NCBI RefSeq assembly: GCF_001269365.1
Contig: NZ_CXOM01000001.1
Location: 744,090-808,089 of the forward strand
Direction: 5' to 3'
Source: Limnohabitans sp. Rim11
GTDB taxonomy: Bacteria; Pseudomonadota; Gammaproteobacteria; Burkholderiales; Burkholderiaceae_C
DNA length: 64,000 nt
The position numbers were made by a program, and so were the translations under genes. How positions within the stretch are numbered: position 1 is the first letter of the stretch; the number at the start of each line of letters is the position of its first letter. The notes beneath the pieces were generated by a model, which ran no database searches, was not told where the DNA came from, and saw nothing but the letters and a program-made list of their open reading frames with translations. Shown here piece after piece: positions 8,138-18,003 of this stretch.

Positions 8138-11100
8138 ATGAATGCCCCATTGCCCAAAGAAGCCACTGAGTCTGCTGCAAATATCTACGAGCGTGTGTCT
8201 CAGAATTTCAACGAAGTTGCCGGCAAACTGGCTGCTCGCTTAAGTTCCGAAACGCAGGGCGAGGTTTTGTTTGGTGCTGCAGACCGCGGACGCTACGCCA
8301 CCGATGCTTCTATCTATCAAGTCAAACCTGTGGGTGTGTTTGTACCAAGGTCTGCCCATGAAGTGCCCATGGCCATGGCCATCTGCCGCGATCTTGGGGT
8401 GCCCATTGTTCCGCGCGGCGGCGGTACCAGTCAGTGTGGCCAAACCACTGGCGCAGGCTTGGTCATTGACCACACCAAATACATCCGCAATGTGCTGGAG
8501 GTCGATCTTGATCAGCGCACTGTCGAAGTAGAGCCCGGTATCGTGCTCGATCATTTGAATGCTTCATTAAAGAAGCATGGTTTGTGGTTTCCTGTCGATG
8601 TGTCTACCAGCGCCCAAGCTACTTTGGGCGGCATGGCGGGCAACAATTCATGCGGTAGCCGCTCTATTGCCTACGGCAACATGGTGCACAACGTATTGGG
8701 TGCCAAAGCCTGGCTCAGCGATGGCACGCCCATTCAAATGGGCGCGTTTGATCAAAGTACAGGCAGTGCCAAAGCCATTGGCGAATTTGTACAACAGCTG
8801 GCGCTTCAATTAAAGCCAGAACTTGAAGCCCATTGGCCCAAAGTATTGCGCCGTGTGGCAGGCTACAACTTAGACATTTTTCACAACCAAAATGAAAAGC
8901 CCTATACGGGCGATGGCTCGGTCAACTTAGCGCATTTGCTGGTGGGCAGCGAAGGCACCTTGGCCATGACTCAATCGCTCACCCTGCAATTGAGCGAATT
9001 GCCCAAGGCCAAAGTATTGGGCGTTGTGAATTTCCCCACGTTTTATCAAGCCATGGATGCGGCGCAGCACATCGTAAAGTTAGGGCAGGGCCGCCTAACG
9101 GCTGTGGAGTTGGTCGATCGCACCATGATCGATTTGTCTTTGCAAAACCCCGCCTTTGCGCCCACCATCAGAACCGCCTTGATAGGCCAGCCCGAAGCCG
9201 TGTTGTTGGTGGAGTTTGCTGGCGCTGATAAAGCCAGCTTGTTGCCACACATGCGCCAGTTGGTAGAGCTCATGGGAGATTTGGGCTTGCCCAATAGCGT
9301 GGTTGAAATGGTTGACGACGCACCACAGAAAAACTTATGGGAAGTGCGCAAAGCAGGCCTCAACATCATGATGAGCCTGAAGGGCGATGGCAAACCAGTG
9401 AGCTTCATTGAAGACTGCGCGGTGCCATTGGTGCACTTGGCCGAATACACCGACGAGCTGACGCAGGTTTTCAAACGCCATGGCACCAAGGGCACTTGGT
9501 ATGCGCACGCTTCTGTGGGTACTTTGCACGTTCGCCCCATCTTGGACATGCGCCGTGATGGCGCCAAGCGCATGCGTCAAATTGCAGAAGAGGCCAGTGC
9601 CCTGGTGCGCAAATACAAAGGCGCCTACAGCGGCGAGCATGGCGATGGCTTGTGCCGTGGTGAATGGATTGAATGGCAATTTGGTCCTCAAATTACGCAA
9701 GCCTTTGCCAGCATCAAGCAACATTTCGATCCACTTAATCTGTTGTCACCGCAGCGCATGGTCAATCCACCCAAAATGGACGACACCTCGCTCATGCGTT
9801 ATGGCAATCAGTATCAAGTCATCCCCATTCAACCGGCGCTTGATTGGCAGTTGTGGAATGTTCAGAACGACCCAGCCACTGAGCAAACAACAGCGCCAGG
9901 TACCGGTGGCGACCCTGCACAAGGTTTTGCCAAAGCGGTAGAAATGTGCAACAACAATGGCACTTGCCGAAAGTTCGATGCAGGCACCATGTGCCCTAGC
10001 TATCGCGTCACACGCGATGAGCAGCACCTCACACGCGGCAGGGCCAATACTTTGCGTTTGGCCTTAAGTGGTCAGCTGGGCAAAGATGCCCTCAGCGGCG
10101 AAGAAGTTCAGCAAGCCATGGACTTGTGTGTTGGCTGCAAAGGTTGCAAGCGCGATTGCCCAACCGGCGTCGATATGGCGCGTATGAAAATTGAAACCAC
10201 GCACCAATACAAATCGAAGCATGGCTTTACGCTGAAGGACCGTTTGATTGCACATCTGCCTCGCTATGCTCATTTGGCCGCGCCTTTTTCTGGGCTCTTG
10301 AATTTACGAAACAGCATGCCGTGGTTGGCCCAAGTGGCCGAAAATTTCACAGGCTTGTCGGCCAAGCGCAGTTGGCCAACTTGGCATTCAGATCATTTCT
10401 TCAATGCTGCAACGCAAGGCGTGACGCGTGAACAAGTGTTGCAGGCTGCAAAGCCAGTGGTGATGTTTGTGGACACCTTCAACGGCTACTTTGAATCAGA
10501 AAATGCTTTTGCGGCCATGCGTGTCTTGAAGGCTGCCGGTTACAGCGTGCATGTGGCCAGCAAAGAGGGCTTGAGCAATGAGACAGGCTCTAAGCACTTG
10601 TGCTGCGGCCGCACATATTTGGCCAATGGCATGGTTGACATGGCGCGCGAACAAGCCCGCGAACTGGTCAATGCGCTCTTGCCTTTTGCAGAAAAGAAAA
10701 TTGCCATTGTTGGCTTAGAGCCTTCTTGCTTACTCACCTTGCGCGATGAGGCCTTGGTGCTTGGATTGGGCGAGGCGGCGCAAGTTGTGAGTCAACAAGC
10801 CATGTTGCTGGAAGAGTTTTTGGCCCGTGAAAATCAGAACAAGCAGTTGGTAGGTTTGAAGGAAAAACTAAATGCCGCTCAACAGCCCATTTTGTTGCAC
10901 GGTCACTGCCACCAAAAAGCATTTGGTGTGATGTCGCCAGTGATGGAAGTCATTGGACTAATTCCCAACGCCAAGCCTGAGCTGATTGAAAGCAGTTGCT
11001 GCGGCATGGCGGGAAGTTTTGGCTACGAGGCAAGTCACCTTGACGTATCGATGCAGATGGCTGAGCTGAGTTTGCTGCCAGCTGTGCGGGCAAAAGCGGA

Positions 11101-11206
11101 TGCCATTGTGGTGGCCGATGGCACCAGTTGCCGCCATCAAATTAAAGACGGTGCTAGTCGTGATGCCATTCACGTGGCACAGTTGTTAAGTCAACATTTA
11201 ATGTGA
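8138..11206 (+). CDS. FAD-binding and (Fe-S)-binding D-2-hydroxyacid dehydrogenase, YdiJ/GlcD-GlpC fusion type
   Basis: Large 1022-residue flavo-iron-sulfur protein. N-terminal PCMH-type FAD domain (RSAHEVPMAMAICRDLG, VPRGGGTSQCGQTTG, about 70-210), FAD-oxidase C domain with GEHGDGLCRGEW, then two cluster-binding groups: CNNNGTC...CPSY near residue 604 and CVGCKGCKRDCPTG near 664, and two CCG modules (HLCCGRTYLANG near 820, SSCCGMAGSFGYEASH near 952) preceded by HGHCHQKAF. Architecture and length match E. coli YdiJ (D-2-hydroxyglutarate dehydrogenase, 1018 aa). D-lactate and glycolate are alternative substrates; the adjacent glyoxylate-type aminotransferase favours a short 2-hydroxyacid. It overlaps the convergent CoA-transferase gene by 16 bp. 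Confidence 0.82.
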   Translation: MNAPLPKEATESAANIYERVSQNFNEVAGKLAARLSSETQGEVLFGAADRGRYATDASIYQVKPVGVFVPRSAHEVPMAMAICRDLGVPIVPRGGGTSQCGQTTGAGLVIDHTKYIRNVLEVDLDQRTVEVEPGIVLDHLNASLKKHGLWFPVDVSTSAQATLGGMAGNNSCGSRSIAYGNMVHNVLGAKAWLSDGTPIQMGAFDQSTGSAKAIGEFVQQLALQLKPELEAHWPKVLRRVAGYNLDIFHNQNEKPYTGDGSVNLAHLLVGSEGTLAMTQSLTLQLSELPKAKVLGVVNFPTFYQAMDAAQHIVKLGQGRLTAVELVDRTMIDLSLQNPAFAPTIRTALIGQPEAVLLVEFAGADKASLLPHMRQLVELMGDLGLPNSVVEMVDDAPQKNLWEVRKAGLNIMMSLKGDGKPVSFIEDCAVPLVHLAEYTDELTQVFKRHGTKGTWYAHASVGTLHVRPILDMRRDGAKRMRQIAEEASALVRKYKGAYSGEHGDGLCRGEWIEWQFGPQITQAFASIKQHFDPLNLLSPQRMVNPPKMDDTSLMRYGNQYQVIPIQPALDWQLWNVQNDPATEQTTAPGTGGDPAQGFAKAVEMCNNNGTCRKFDAGTMCPSYRVTRDEQHLTRGRANTLRLALSGQLGKDALSGEEVQQAMDLCVGCKGCKRDCPTGVDMARMKIETTHQYKSKHGFTLKDRLIAHLPRYAHLAAPFSGLLNLRNSMPWLAQVAENFTGLSAKRSWPTWHSDHFFNAATQGVTREQVLQAAKPVVMFVDTFNGYFESENAFAAMRVLKAAGYSVHVASKEGLSNETGSKHLCCGRTYLANGMVDMAREQARELVNALLPFAEKKIAIVGLEPSCLLTLRDEALVLGLGEAAQVVSQQAMLLEEFLARENQNKQLVGLKEKLNAAQQPILLHGHCHQKAFGVMSPVMEVIGLIPNAKPELIESSCCGMAGSFGYEASHLDVSMQMAELSLLPAVRAKADAIVVADGTSCRHQIKDGASRDAIHVAQLLSQHLM

Positions 11207-12423
11207 TTACCACCGCCCACGATGCCATTGGCTCTGAGCTTTTGAATTTGTTCTGAGCTCAAACCCATTTCTTTCAGAATGACATCGGTGTCTTGGCCTA
11301 GATCAGGCGCATTGCGACGATGTTGACCCGGCGTCAAGGACAGCTTGGGCACAAAGCCTGGAACTTTCAAGCTGCTGCCATCTGTCAGAGTGACTTGCTC
11401 CAACATGCCTCTGGCTTCGTAATGCGGATCAGCAGCAATGTCCGCTATGTCGTAAATGCGTCCAGCTGGCACAGATGCACTCTCTAAGGCGTGAAGCACT
11501 TCTTCCACGCTTTTTTGCAATGTCCAGTTTTCAATGGCTTGATCAATCTCTTCGACTCTTGCCACTCTTCCTGTGTTGTCTGAAAGGCTTGGATCATTGG
11601 CTAAATCGGTACGGCCAATCAGGTTCATCAAGCGTTTGAAAATACTATCGCCGTTGCCTGCAACCAATGCGTAGGCGCCATCTTTGCAGCGATAGGCATT
11701 GGTAGGTGCAATGCCCGGTAAAGCACTGCCAGCAGGACCACGTACTGCGCCGAAGGCGCTGTATTCAGGCAACAAGCTTTCCATGCAGTTAAACACCGAT
11801 TCATACAAAGCGACATCAATCACTTGGCCTTTGCCGGTGGCATGGCGATGTTGAAGTGCAAGCAAGATACCGATCACGCCATGTAACGCAGAGAGGGTGT
11901 CGCCAATGCTCACCCCTACGCGCACAGGCACGCGACCTGGTTCTGCCGTTAAGTGACGCAAGCCGCCCATGGCCTCACCGATCACACCAAAACCTGGCCG
12001 ATTGCGATAGGGGCCTGTTTGGCCGTACCCGCTAATGCGCAAGACAATTAATTTTGGATTTTGGGCAATGAGATCGTCAGGTGCAAGGTCCCAGCCCTCC
12101 ATGGCGCCGGGGCGGAAATTTTCGATCAGGACATCGGCTTCCGTGGCCAGTTGGCGAACAATGCCCTGTCCCTCTGGTGTCCGAAGATCAAGTGCCAATG
12201 AGCGTTTGTTGCGCGATTGAACTTGCCACCAAACCGAAGTACCGTCTTTGAGTAGGCGCCATTTGCGCAGTGGATCGCCGCTGTCGGGTGCTTCAACTTT
12301 GATGACTTCTGCGCCGAAGTCGGCCAATGTTTTGGCTGCAAAGGGGCCTGCAATGAGTTGACCTAGTTCAAGAACTTTGAGGCCAGATAGAGCTGAGGAA
12401 TTGGACGTTGCTTTCGAGTTCAT
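11191..12423 (-). CDS. Family III CoA-transferase (CaiB/BaiF type)
   Basis: 410-residue cytosolic enzyme that should move CoA between carboxylic acids through a Glu/Asp-CoA mixed anhydride. LKVLELGQLIAGPFAAKTLADFGAEVIKVE at the N-terminus, NKRSLALDLRTPEG and ENFRPGAMEGWDL are standard CaiB/BaiF blocks. VSIGDTLSALHG places the catalytic Asp at residue 175, matching CaiB Asp169. The 3' end overlaps the convergent dehydrogenase gene by 16 bp. No partner acyl-CoA enzyme adjoins it, so the acid is unknown (formyl/oxalyl, succinyl and 2-hydroxyacyl transfers are all known in the family). Confidence 0.85.
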   Translation of the reverse strand: MNSKATSNSSALSGLKVLELGQLIAGPFAAKTLADFGAEVIKVEAPDSGDPLRKWRLLKDGTSVWWQVQSRNKRSLALDLRTPEGQGIVRQLATEADVLIENFRPGAMEGWDLAPDDLIAQNPKLIVLRISGYGQTGPYRNRPGFGVIGEAMGGLRHLTAEPGRVPVRVGVSIGDTLSALHGVIGILLALQHRHATGKGQVIDVALYESVFNCMESLLPEYSAFGAVRGPAGSALPGIAPTNAYRCKDGAYALVAGNGDSIFKRLMNLIGRTDLANDPSLSDNTGRVARVEEIDQAIENWTLQKSVEEVLHALESASVPAGRIYDIADIAADPHYEARGMLEQVTLTDGSSLKVPGFVPKLSLTPGQHRRNAPDLGQDTDVILKEMGLSSEQIQKLRANGIVGGGNHIKC

Positions 12424-12698
12424 GCTTAGCTTTTCACAACTTCAAATTGCGAAGTTTATGGCTTCATTGGTCAATATGTCTGTGGAATTGATCTGGGAGC
12501 ACACAAGATTCATGGGGTAAACGCTAGTTTTAGGTGTATTTTCCAATCCCTATTCTAGGCAGGCGCAGTGCGGTAAAGGGTAGCGATGTAAATACCTTGG
12601 AACGATGTCGATTACGATACCACTCTAGTGTTGGCTTTTAATTAAAGAAAAATAAGCCATCTTACGAAAAGAAATATCTCACTCAATGGGAAAGTAAA

Positions 12699-13145
12699 GT
12701 GAATTTATCTCAACGCTTTTTGATGGCACTCGGTTTGTGCACTGTTTCAATCTCGCCTGCTTTGGCGCAAGCCGATTTTGCGCAAATGGCTGCCAAAGAG
12801 CCGGGTGCCCAAGTGACAAGCTCAGGCTTGGTTTACCGCTCGCTTCAAGAGGGGCAAGGTGCCAAACCAGTGGCCGCCGACAAAGTCAAGGTCCACTATC
12901 GCGGCACTTTGCCAGATGGCAAAGAATTTGACAGCTCCTACAAGCGCAACAAGCCCATTGATTTTCCTTTGACTGCCGTCATTCCTTGTTGGACAGAGGG
13001 CGTTCAATTGATGAAGGTCGGCGGCAAAGCCAAGCTGACTTGCCCACCCGCCATTGCCTACGGTTCACGCGGTGCAGGGGGTGTCATTCCGCCCAATGCC
13101 ACATTGCAATTCGAAGTCGAACTCATTGCTATTGCAGGTCGATAA
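12699..13145 (+). CDS. Periplasmic FKBP-type peptidyl-prolyl cis-trans isomerase
   Basis: 148-residue protein with a GTG start at 12699 and GGGAAAG upstream. A signal peptide ends near LALAQA (residue 24), so it folds proteins in the periplasm. One FKBP domain: DKVKVHYRGTLPDGKEFDSS, the Val/Ile-Pro-Cys-Trp stretch VIPCWTEGVQLMKVGGKA (active-site Trp), and PPAIAYGSRGAGGVIPPNATL with FEVELIAI at the end. Size and order match FklB/FkpA-like isomerases lacking the dimerisation arm. Followed 49 bases later by a DUF3237 gene. Confidence 0.9.
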   Translation: MNLSQRFLMALGLCTVSISPALAQADFAQMAAKEPGAQVTSSGLVYRSLQEGQGAKPVAADKVKVHYRGTLPDGKEFDSSYKRNKPIDFPLTAVIPCWTEGVQLMKVGGKAKLTCPPAIAYGSRGAGGVIPPNATLQFEVELIAIAGR

Positions 13146-13194
13146 AGAAATCGACGCAGGTCCCAAACTTCAAAATATCTGTGAGCCAAAGTAA

Positions 13195-13662
13195 ATGACC
13201 GATTTACCAACACCCGAACTCAAATTCTTTGCCGATCTTTCGGTTCAAGTTGATAAGCCGCAGGAAGTGGGCGACGCAGTGCACGGAAAGCGCCGTGTCA
13301 TCCCTATTTTGGGCGGACAAGTTCAGGGGCAAGGTTGGACGGCACGCGTGCTACCAGGGGGTGCAGATTTTCAGTTGATTGTGAATCAAAGTTTGGCGGA
13401 ATTGGACGCGCGTTATGTTTTGGAAACAGACGCAGGCGACCTAATTTTTGTGCAAAATCGCGCGGTTCGAACGGCATCGCCTGAAGTGATGGCGCGTTTA
13501 ATTCGCGGTGAGCTTGTCGATCCAGCGCAAGTTTATTTTCGCTGTACACCGCAGTTTGAAACGGCCTCCAAGTCTCTTGCTTGGATCAGTGAAAAACTAT
13601 TCATTGGAACGGGTGCGCGGCATCCCGATCGGGTTGTGATGCGGTTTTTTGAAGTTCTTTGA
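13195..13662 (+). CDS. DUF3237 family protein
   Basis: 155-residue protein with the DUF3237 pattern: opening ELKFFADLSVQVDKPQEVGD, GKRRVIPILGGQVQGQGWTARVLPGGADFQ, the RYVLETDAGDLIFVQNRAVR core, YFRCTPQFETASKSLAWIS and the end FIGTGARHPDRVVMRFFEV. The family is predicted to be a small beta-barrel of unknown function that often lies near aromatic and terpenoid catabolism. No catalytic residue is established. Here it sits between the FKBP gene and the IclR/pobA pair. The stop overlaps a weak AAGTTC-TTT-GAACTT hairpin (13652-13666) followed by a T-rich run. Confidence 0.8.
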   Translation: MTDLPTPELKFFADLSVQVDKPQEVGDAVHGKRRVIPILGGQVQGQGWTARVLPGGADFQLIVNQSLAELDARYVLETDAGDLIFVQNRAVRTASPEVMARLIRGELVDPAQVYFRCTPQFETASKSLAWISEKLFIGTGARHPDRVVMRFFEVL

Positions 13663-13729
13663 ACTTTGATTTTTCAACAGCATTACAAAAGCAAGTGTTC
13701 GCATCCAACCTGCTTAGGCCTGCGCTTCA

Positions 13730-14542
13730 TTAAATCAACGGTCTCAATGCTTGTGCTGTTTGTTGCAGCAATGGCAACCACCGGGTGGCCAAGTCAGGCG
13801 CGTTGGGGCCAGCGCCAGAGCGAACCAAGTTAAGCGCTGCAACCGTCTCGCCTCGTTCGTTGCGCAAAGGCACGGCCAAAGCGTCAACACCTAACTCATG
13901 CTCCTGTTTAGCGAGGCAATAGTCTTGTTGCGCAACGCGTTTGAGTTTTTTTCGCAAGTCTTTAACTTGAGTTGCGGTATGCGAAGTGAGTCGGCTTAAA
14001 GCGGAAGTGCTAAGCCAAGTTTTAAGCTGAGCGGCAGGCAGGTTGGCCAAAAGCACTTGCCCCGTCGATGTGGCGTGGGCTGGCAGCCTGGTGCCAACAT
14101 GAAGCCCGTAAGCCAAAACGGTGTGGCTGGCTTTGACGGGGAGGTCAGAGCCTTGCCAGATGCCCCGCGCCACAATGATCACGGCGTCGTTTTGCAAGAC
14201 CGCTACTGAGCAAGAAAGCTGCGTAGCCAAACTCAGTTGATGCAAAGTGGGTTGAACCGCTCGAGGCAAGCGTGCGCCCGACAAGTAACTGCCAGCAAAC
14301 CCTAAAACCTTGGCCGACAGCCAGTAATACTGACCATCGGTTTCTAAATAACCAAGGTGTGCAAGGGTGAGCAAATGGCGTCTGGCCGTGGCACGCGTCA
14401 GTCCTGTTCGCTGAGCGGTGAGGGTGGCATTCAGGCGCTGCCGCTCGGTATCAAAGCTTTCCAAGACGGCCATGCCCCGGGCCATGCCTTCGATCCAGTC
14501 GGCTTTGTTGAAGGTGTTGATTAAGTTCGGTTGCGCGATCAT
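13730..14542 (-). CDS. IclR family regulator, PcaR/PobR-like, divergent from pobA
   Basis: 270-residue regulator from the ATG at 14542 (MIAQPNLINTFNKADWIEGM); a longer frame to 14599 would run into pobA's control region. N-terminal helix-turn-helix: DWIEGMARGMAVLESF opens the domain as in PcaR/PcaU/PobR, with LTRATARRHLLTLAHLGYLE as recognition helix. The C-terminal ligand domain has ALSRLTSHT, AKQEHELGVDALAVPLRNERGETVAALNL. Resembles the IclR protein at 62334 through both domains. Its divergent position suggests control of pobA by 4-hydroxybenzoate or protocatechuate. The start codon lies in a CGATCATCG palindrome shared with the 62334 promoter. Confidence 0.85.
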   Translation of the reverse strand: MIAQPNLINTFNKADWIEGMARGMAVLESFDTERQRLNATLTAQRTGLTRATARRHLLTLAHLGYLETDGQYYWLSAKVLGFAGSYLSGARLPRAVQPTLHQLSLATQLSCSVAVLQNDAVIIVARGIWQGSDLPVKASHTVLAYGLHVGTRLPAHATSTGQVLLANLPAAQLKTWLSTSALSRLTSHTATQVKDLRKKLKRVAQQDYCLAKQEHELGVDALAVPLRNERGETVAALNLVRSGAGPNAPDLATRWLPLLQQTAQALRPLI

Positions 14543-14570
14543 CGTGCGGCTATTATATTCATCGTGCAGC
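14533..14570. promoter_or_regulatory. Candidate operator region between IclR gene and pobA
   Basis: ATCGTGCGGC (14541-14550) and ATCGTGCAGC (14561-14570) are direct repeats 20 bp apart (two helical turns) with TATTATAT between them. GATCATCG at the left completes a CGATCATCG core (14536-14544) like that of the PcaR operator. It covers the IclR start codon, which fits autorepression plus control of pobA. Confidence 0.5.
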
Positions 14571-14632
14571 ATTCCGTACAAGACTTTGCGATAAGTCAAA
14601 TGAGCCTTTAATCTTGACGCATACAGAGGTAA

Positions 14633-16508
<1,876 letters not shown>

Positions 16509-16542
16509 GACTTCCCCCCTCGCTTTTGGTCATTGTAATTTC

Positions 16543-17184
16543 GTGTGCACCAACTTCACGCCAACCAAAAATACCCAATGGGTCAAAGACACTCTGGGTG
16601 TCGAAATTCCACTTGAATTTCCATCAGAGTCATACCCAGGCTTTGCATCCCCCATCGTTGTCCAAAGTCATCAGACCCAACGGGTTGCTTCAGGCTTAGC
16701 CAAGTTTGGTCTGATTCCAGCGTGGGCCAAAGACGACAAAATTGCGCGACACACCTACAACGCTCGAAGTGAAACTGCTTCACAAAAACCAAGTTTTAGA
16801 TCTGCATGGCGCAACCGTCAATTTGGTTTGGTGCTGTGCGACAACTTCTATGAACCCAGTTACGAGTCGGGCAAGGCCGTCAGATGGAAAATTGAGCGTG
16901 CTGACCAACAGCCTTTTGGCATTGCTTGCCTTTGGGATCGTTGGACCGATCCAAGCTCCGGTGAGTTGGTGGTTAGTTTTTCGATGCTAACGGTCAATGC
17001 CGACGAGCATCCGGTCATGAACCAATTTCACAAACCAGGCGACGAAAAACGCACGCCTGTGATTATTTCGCCGGAGTATCATGGTGCTTGGCTTGGCGCG
17101 CAGTTGGATGAAGCGAAAGATTGGATGTCTTGGCATCACATGCCATCACTTAAGGCCAGCGCAAGCCCTCGCATCGCACTTTAA
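16543..17184 (+). CDS. SRAP (HMCES/YedK-type) abasic-site processing protein
   Basis: 213-residue protein that crosslinks to abasic sites in single-stranded DNA through Cys2. The frame is open from an ATG at 16507, but that start would bury the cysteine; the GTG at 16543 gives MCTNFTPTKN, with the essential Cys at position 2 as in all SRAP proteins, so I choose it. Other catalytic residues fit: NARSET (Asn73), NFYEP (Glu104) and His163 in QFHKPGDEKRTPVII, close to YedK Asn75, Glu105 and His160. FGLIPAWAKD is the family core. It pairs divergently with alkD. Confidence 0.88.
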   Translation: MCTNFTPTKNTQWVKDTLGVEIPLEFPSESYPGFASPIVVQSHQTQRVASGLAKFGLIPAWAKDDKIARHTYNARSETASQKPSFRSAWRNRQFGLVLCDNFYEPSYESGKAVRWKIERADQQPFGIACLWDRWTDPSSGELVVSFSMLTVNADEHPVMNQFHKPGDEKRTPVIISPEYHGAWLGAQLDEAKDWMSWHHMPSLKASASPRIAL

Positions 17185-17214
17185 AAGTCTCTGTTCAGAT
17201 TAGGAATTCAACCT

Positions 17215-18003
17215 ATGCCACGCATGCCTTCTATCTTCATCCCTCATGGTGGCGGCCCATCCTTTTTTATGACCGGCGAGCGGAAAATCCAATACCAGCC
17301 TACCGAAGATTTCTTGCGCAGTGTTCAACACTTGTTGCCTGAAAAGCCTAAAACCATTTTGATCATTACTGCCCACTGGGAAACTCGCACACCTAGTTTT
17401 ACGGGGGGTACAAATCCTGGTTTGATTTTTGACTATTTCGGTTTTCCGCCAGAGACCTACGAGTTAACTTACCCAGCGCTTGGTTCGCCATCACTGGCCC
17501 AGCGTGCAGCTGACTTACTCAAAGAAGCCGGTTTGCCGGCATTGGTGGAGACCGACTACGGCTGGGACCATGGGGTTTTCATACCGCTCAAGGTGATGTA
17601 CCCAGAGGCCGATGTGCCAGTGGTGGCCATGTCATTGCATGAGAGTTTGAATCCGGAATTGCATGCTCATTTTGGCCGCGCTTTGGCGCCTCTGCGTGAC
17701 GAAGGCGTGCTGATTGTGGGCTCAGGTATGAGTTATCACAACTTACGTCACTTTGCGGACTACGCGCCAGAGTCGTTTGCTTTTCACGATTGGATAGACC
17801 AAGCGGTACAAGGCTCGTGGCAAGAACGGTGCGACCAACTCGGCAACTGGCACGCAGCACCAGGGGGTCGAGCCTCGCACCCAAGGGAGGAGCACTTGCT
17901 ACCCTTGATGGTAGCAAGCGGTGCGGGCTCAGACTTGCCTGGTCGCGTTATTTGGCGGGGTTCAGTTGGCCCAACTTGTATTGGTGCTTGGGCGTTTGAT
18001 TAA
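17215..18003 (+). CDS. DODA/LigB-type class III extradiol ring-cleavage dioxygenase
   Basis: 262-residue single-chain enzyme of the LigB superfamily (YgiD/4,5-DOPA dioxygenase group). FIPHGGGPSFFM at the N-terminus, ITAHWETRTPSF, YGWDHGVFIPLKVMYP, GMSYHNLRHF and SHPREEHLLPLMVASGA supply candidate metal/acid-base histidines His11, His54, His119, His175 and His227. The family opens catechol-type rings next to a hydroxyl with non-haem iron, or in some members Zn. The substrate is unknown; a protocatechuate-type LigA subunit is absent, so it is not LigAB. The C-terminus overlaps the convergent DadA gene by 56 bp. Confidence 0.85.
   Translation: MPRMPSIFIPHGGGPSFFMTGERKIQYQPTEDFLRSVQHLLPEKPKTILIITAHWETRTPSFTGGTNPGLIFDYFGFPPETYELTYPALGSPSLAQRAADLLKEAGLPALVETDYGWDHGVFIPLKVMYPEADVPVVAMSLHESLNPELHAHFGRALAPLRDEGVLIVGSGMSYHNLRHFADYAPESFAFHDWIDQAVQGSWQERCDQLGNWHAAPGGRASHPREEHLLPLMVASGAGSDLPGRVIWRGSVGPTCIGAWAFD

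Noticed and set aside
12424..12698. Small gene or RNA in the 275-bp gap before the FKBP gene
   Set aside because: No frame with RBS and no clear hairpin; likely just the promoter/leader of the FKBP gene.
17215..18003. Protocatechuate 4,5-dioxygenase LigAB
   Set aside because: Single chain of the DODA type, and no LigA-like small subunit nearby.
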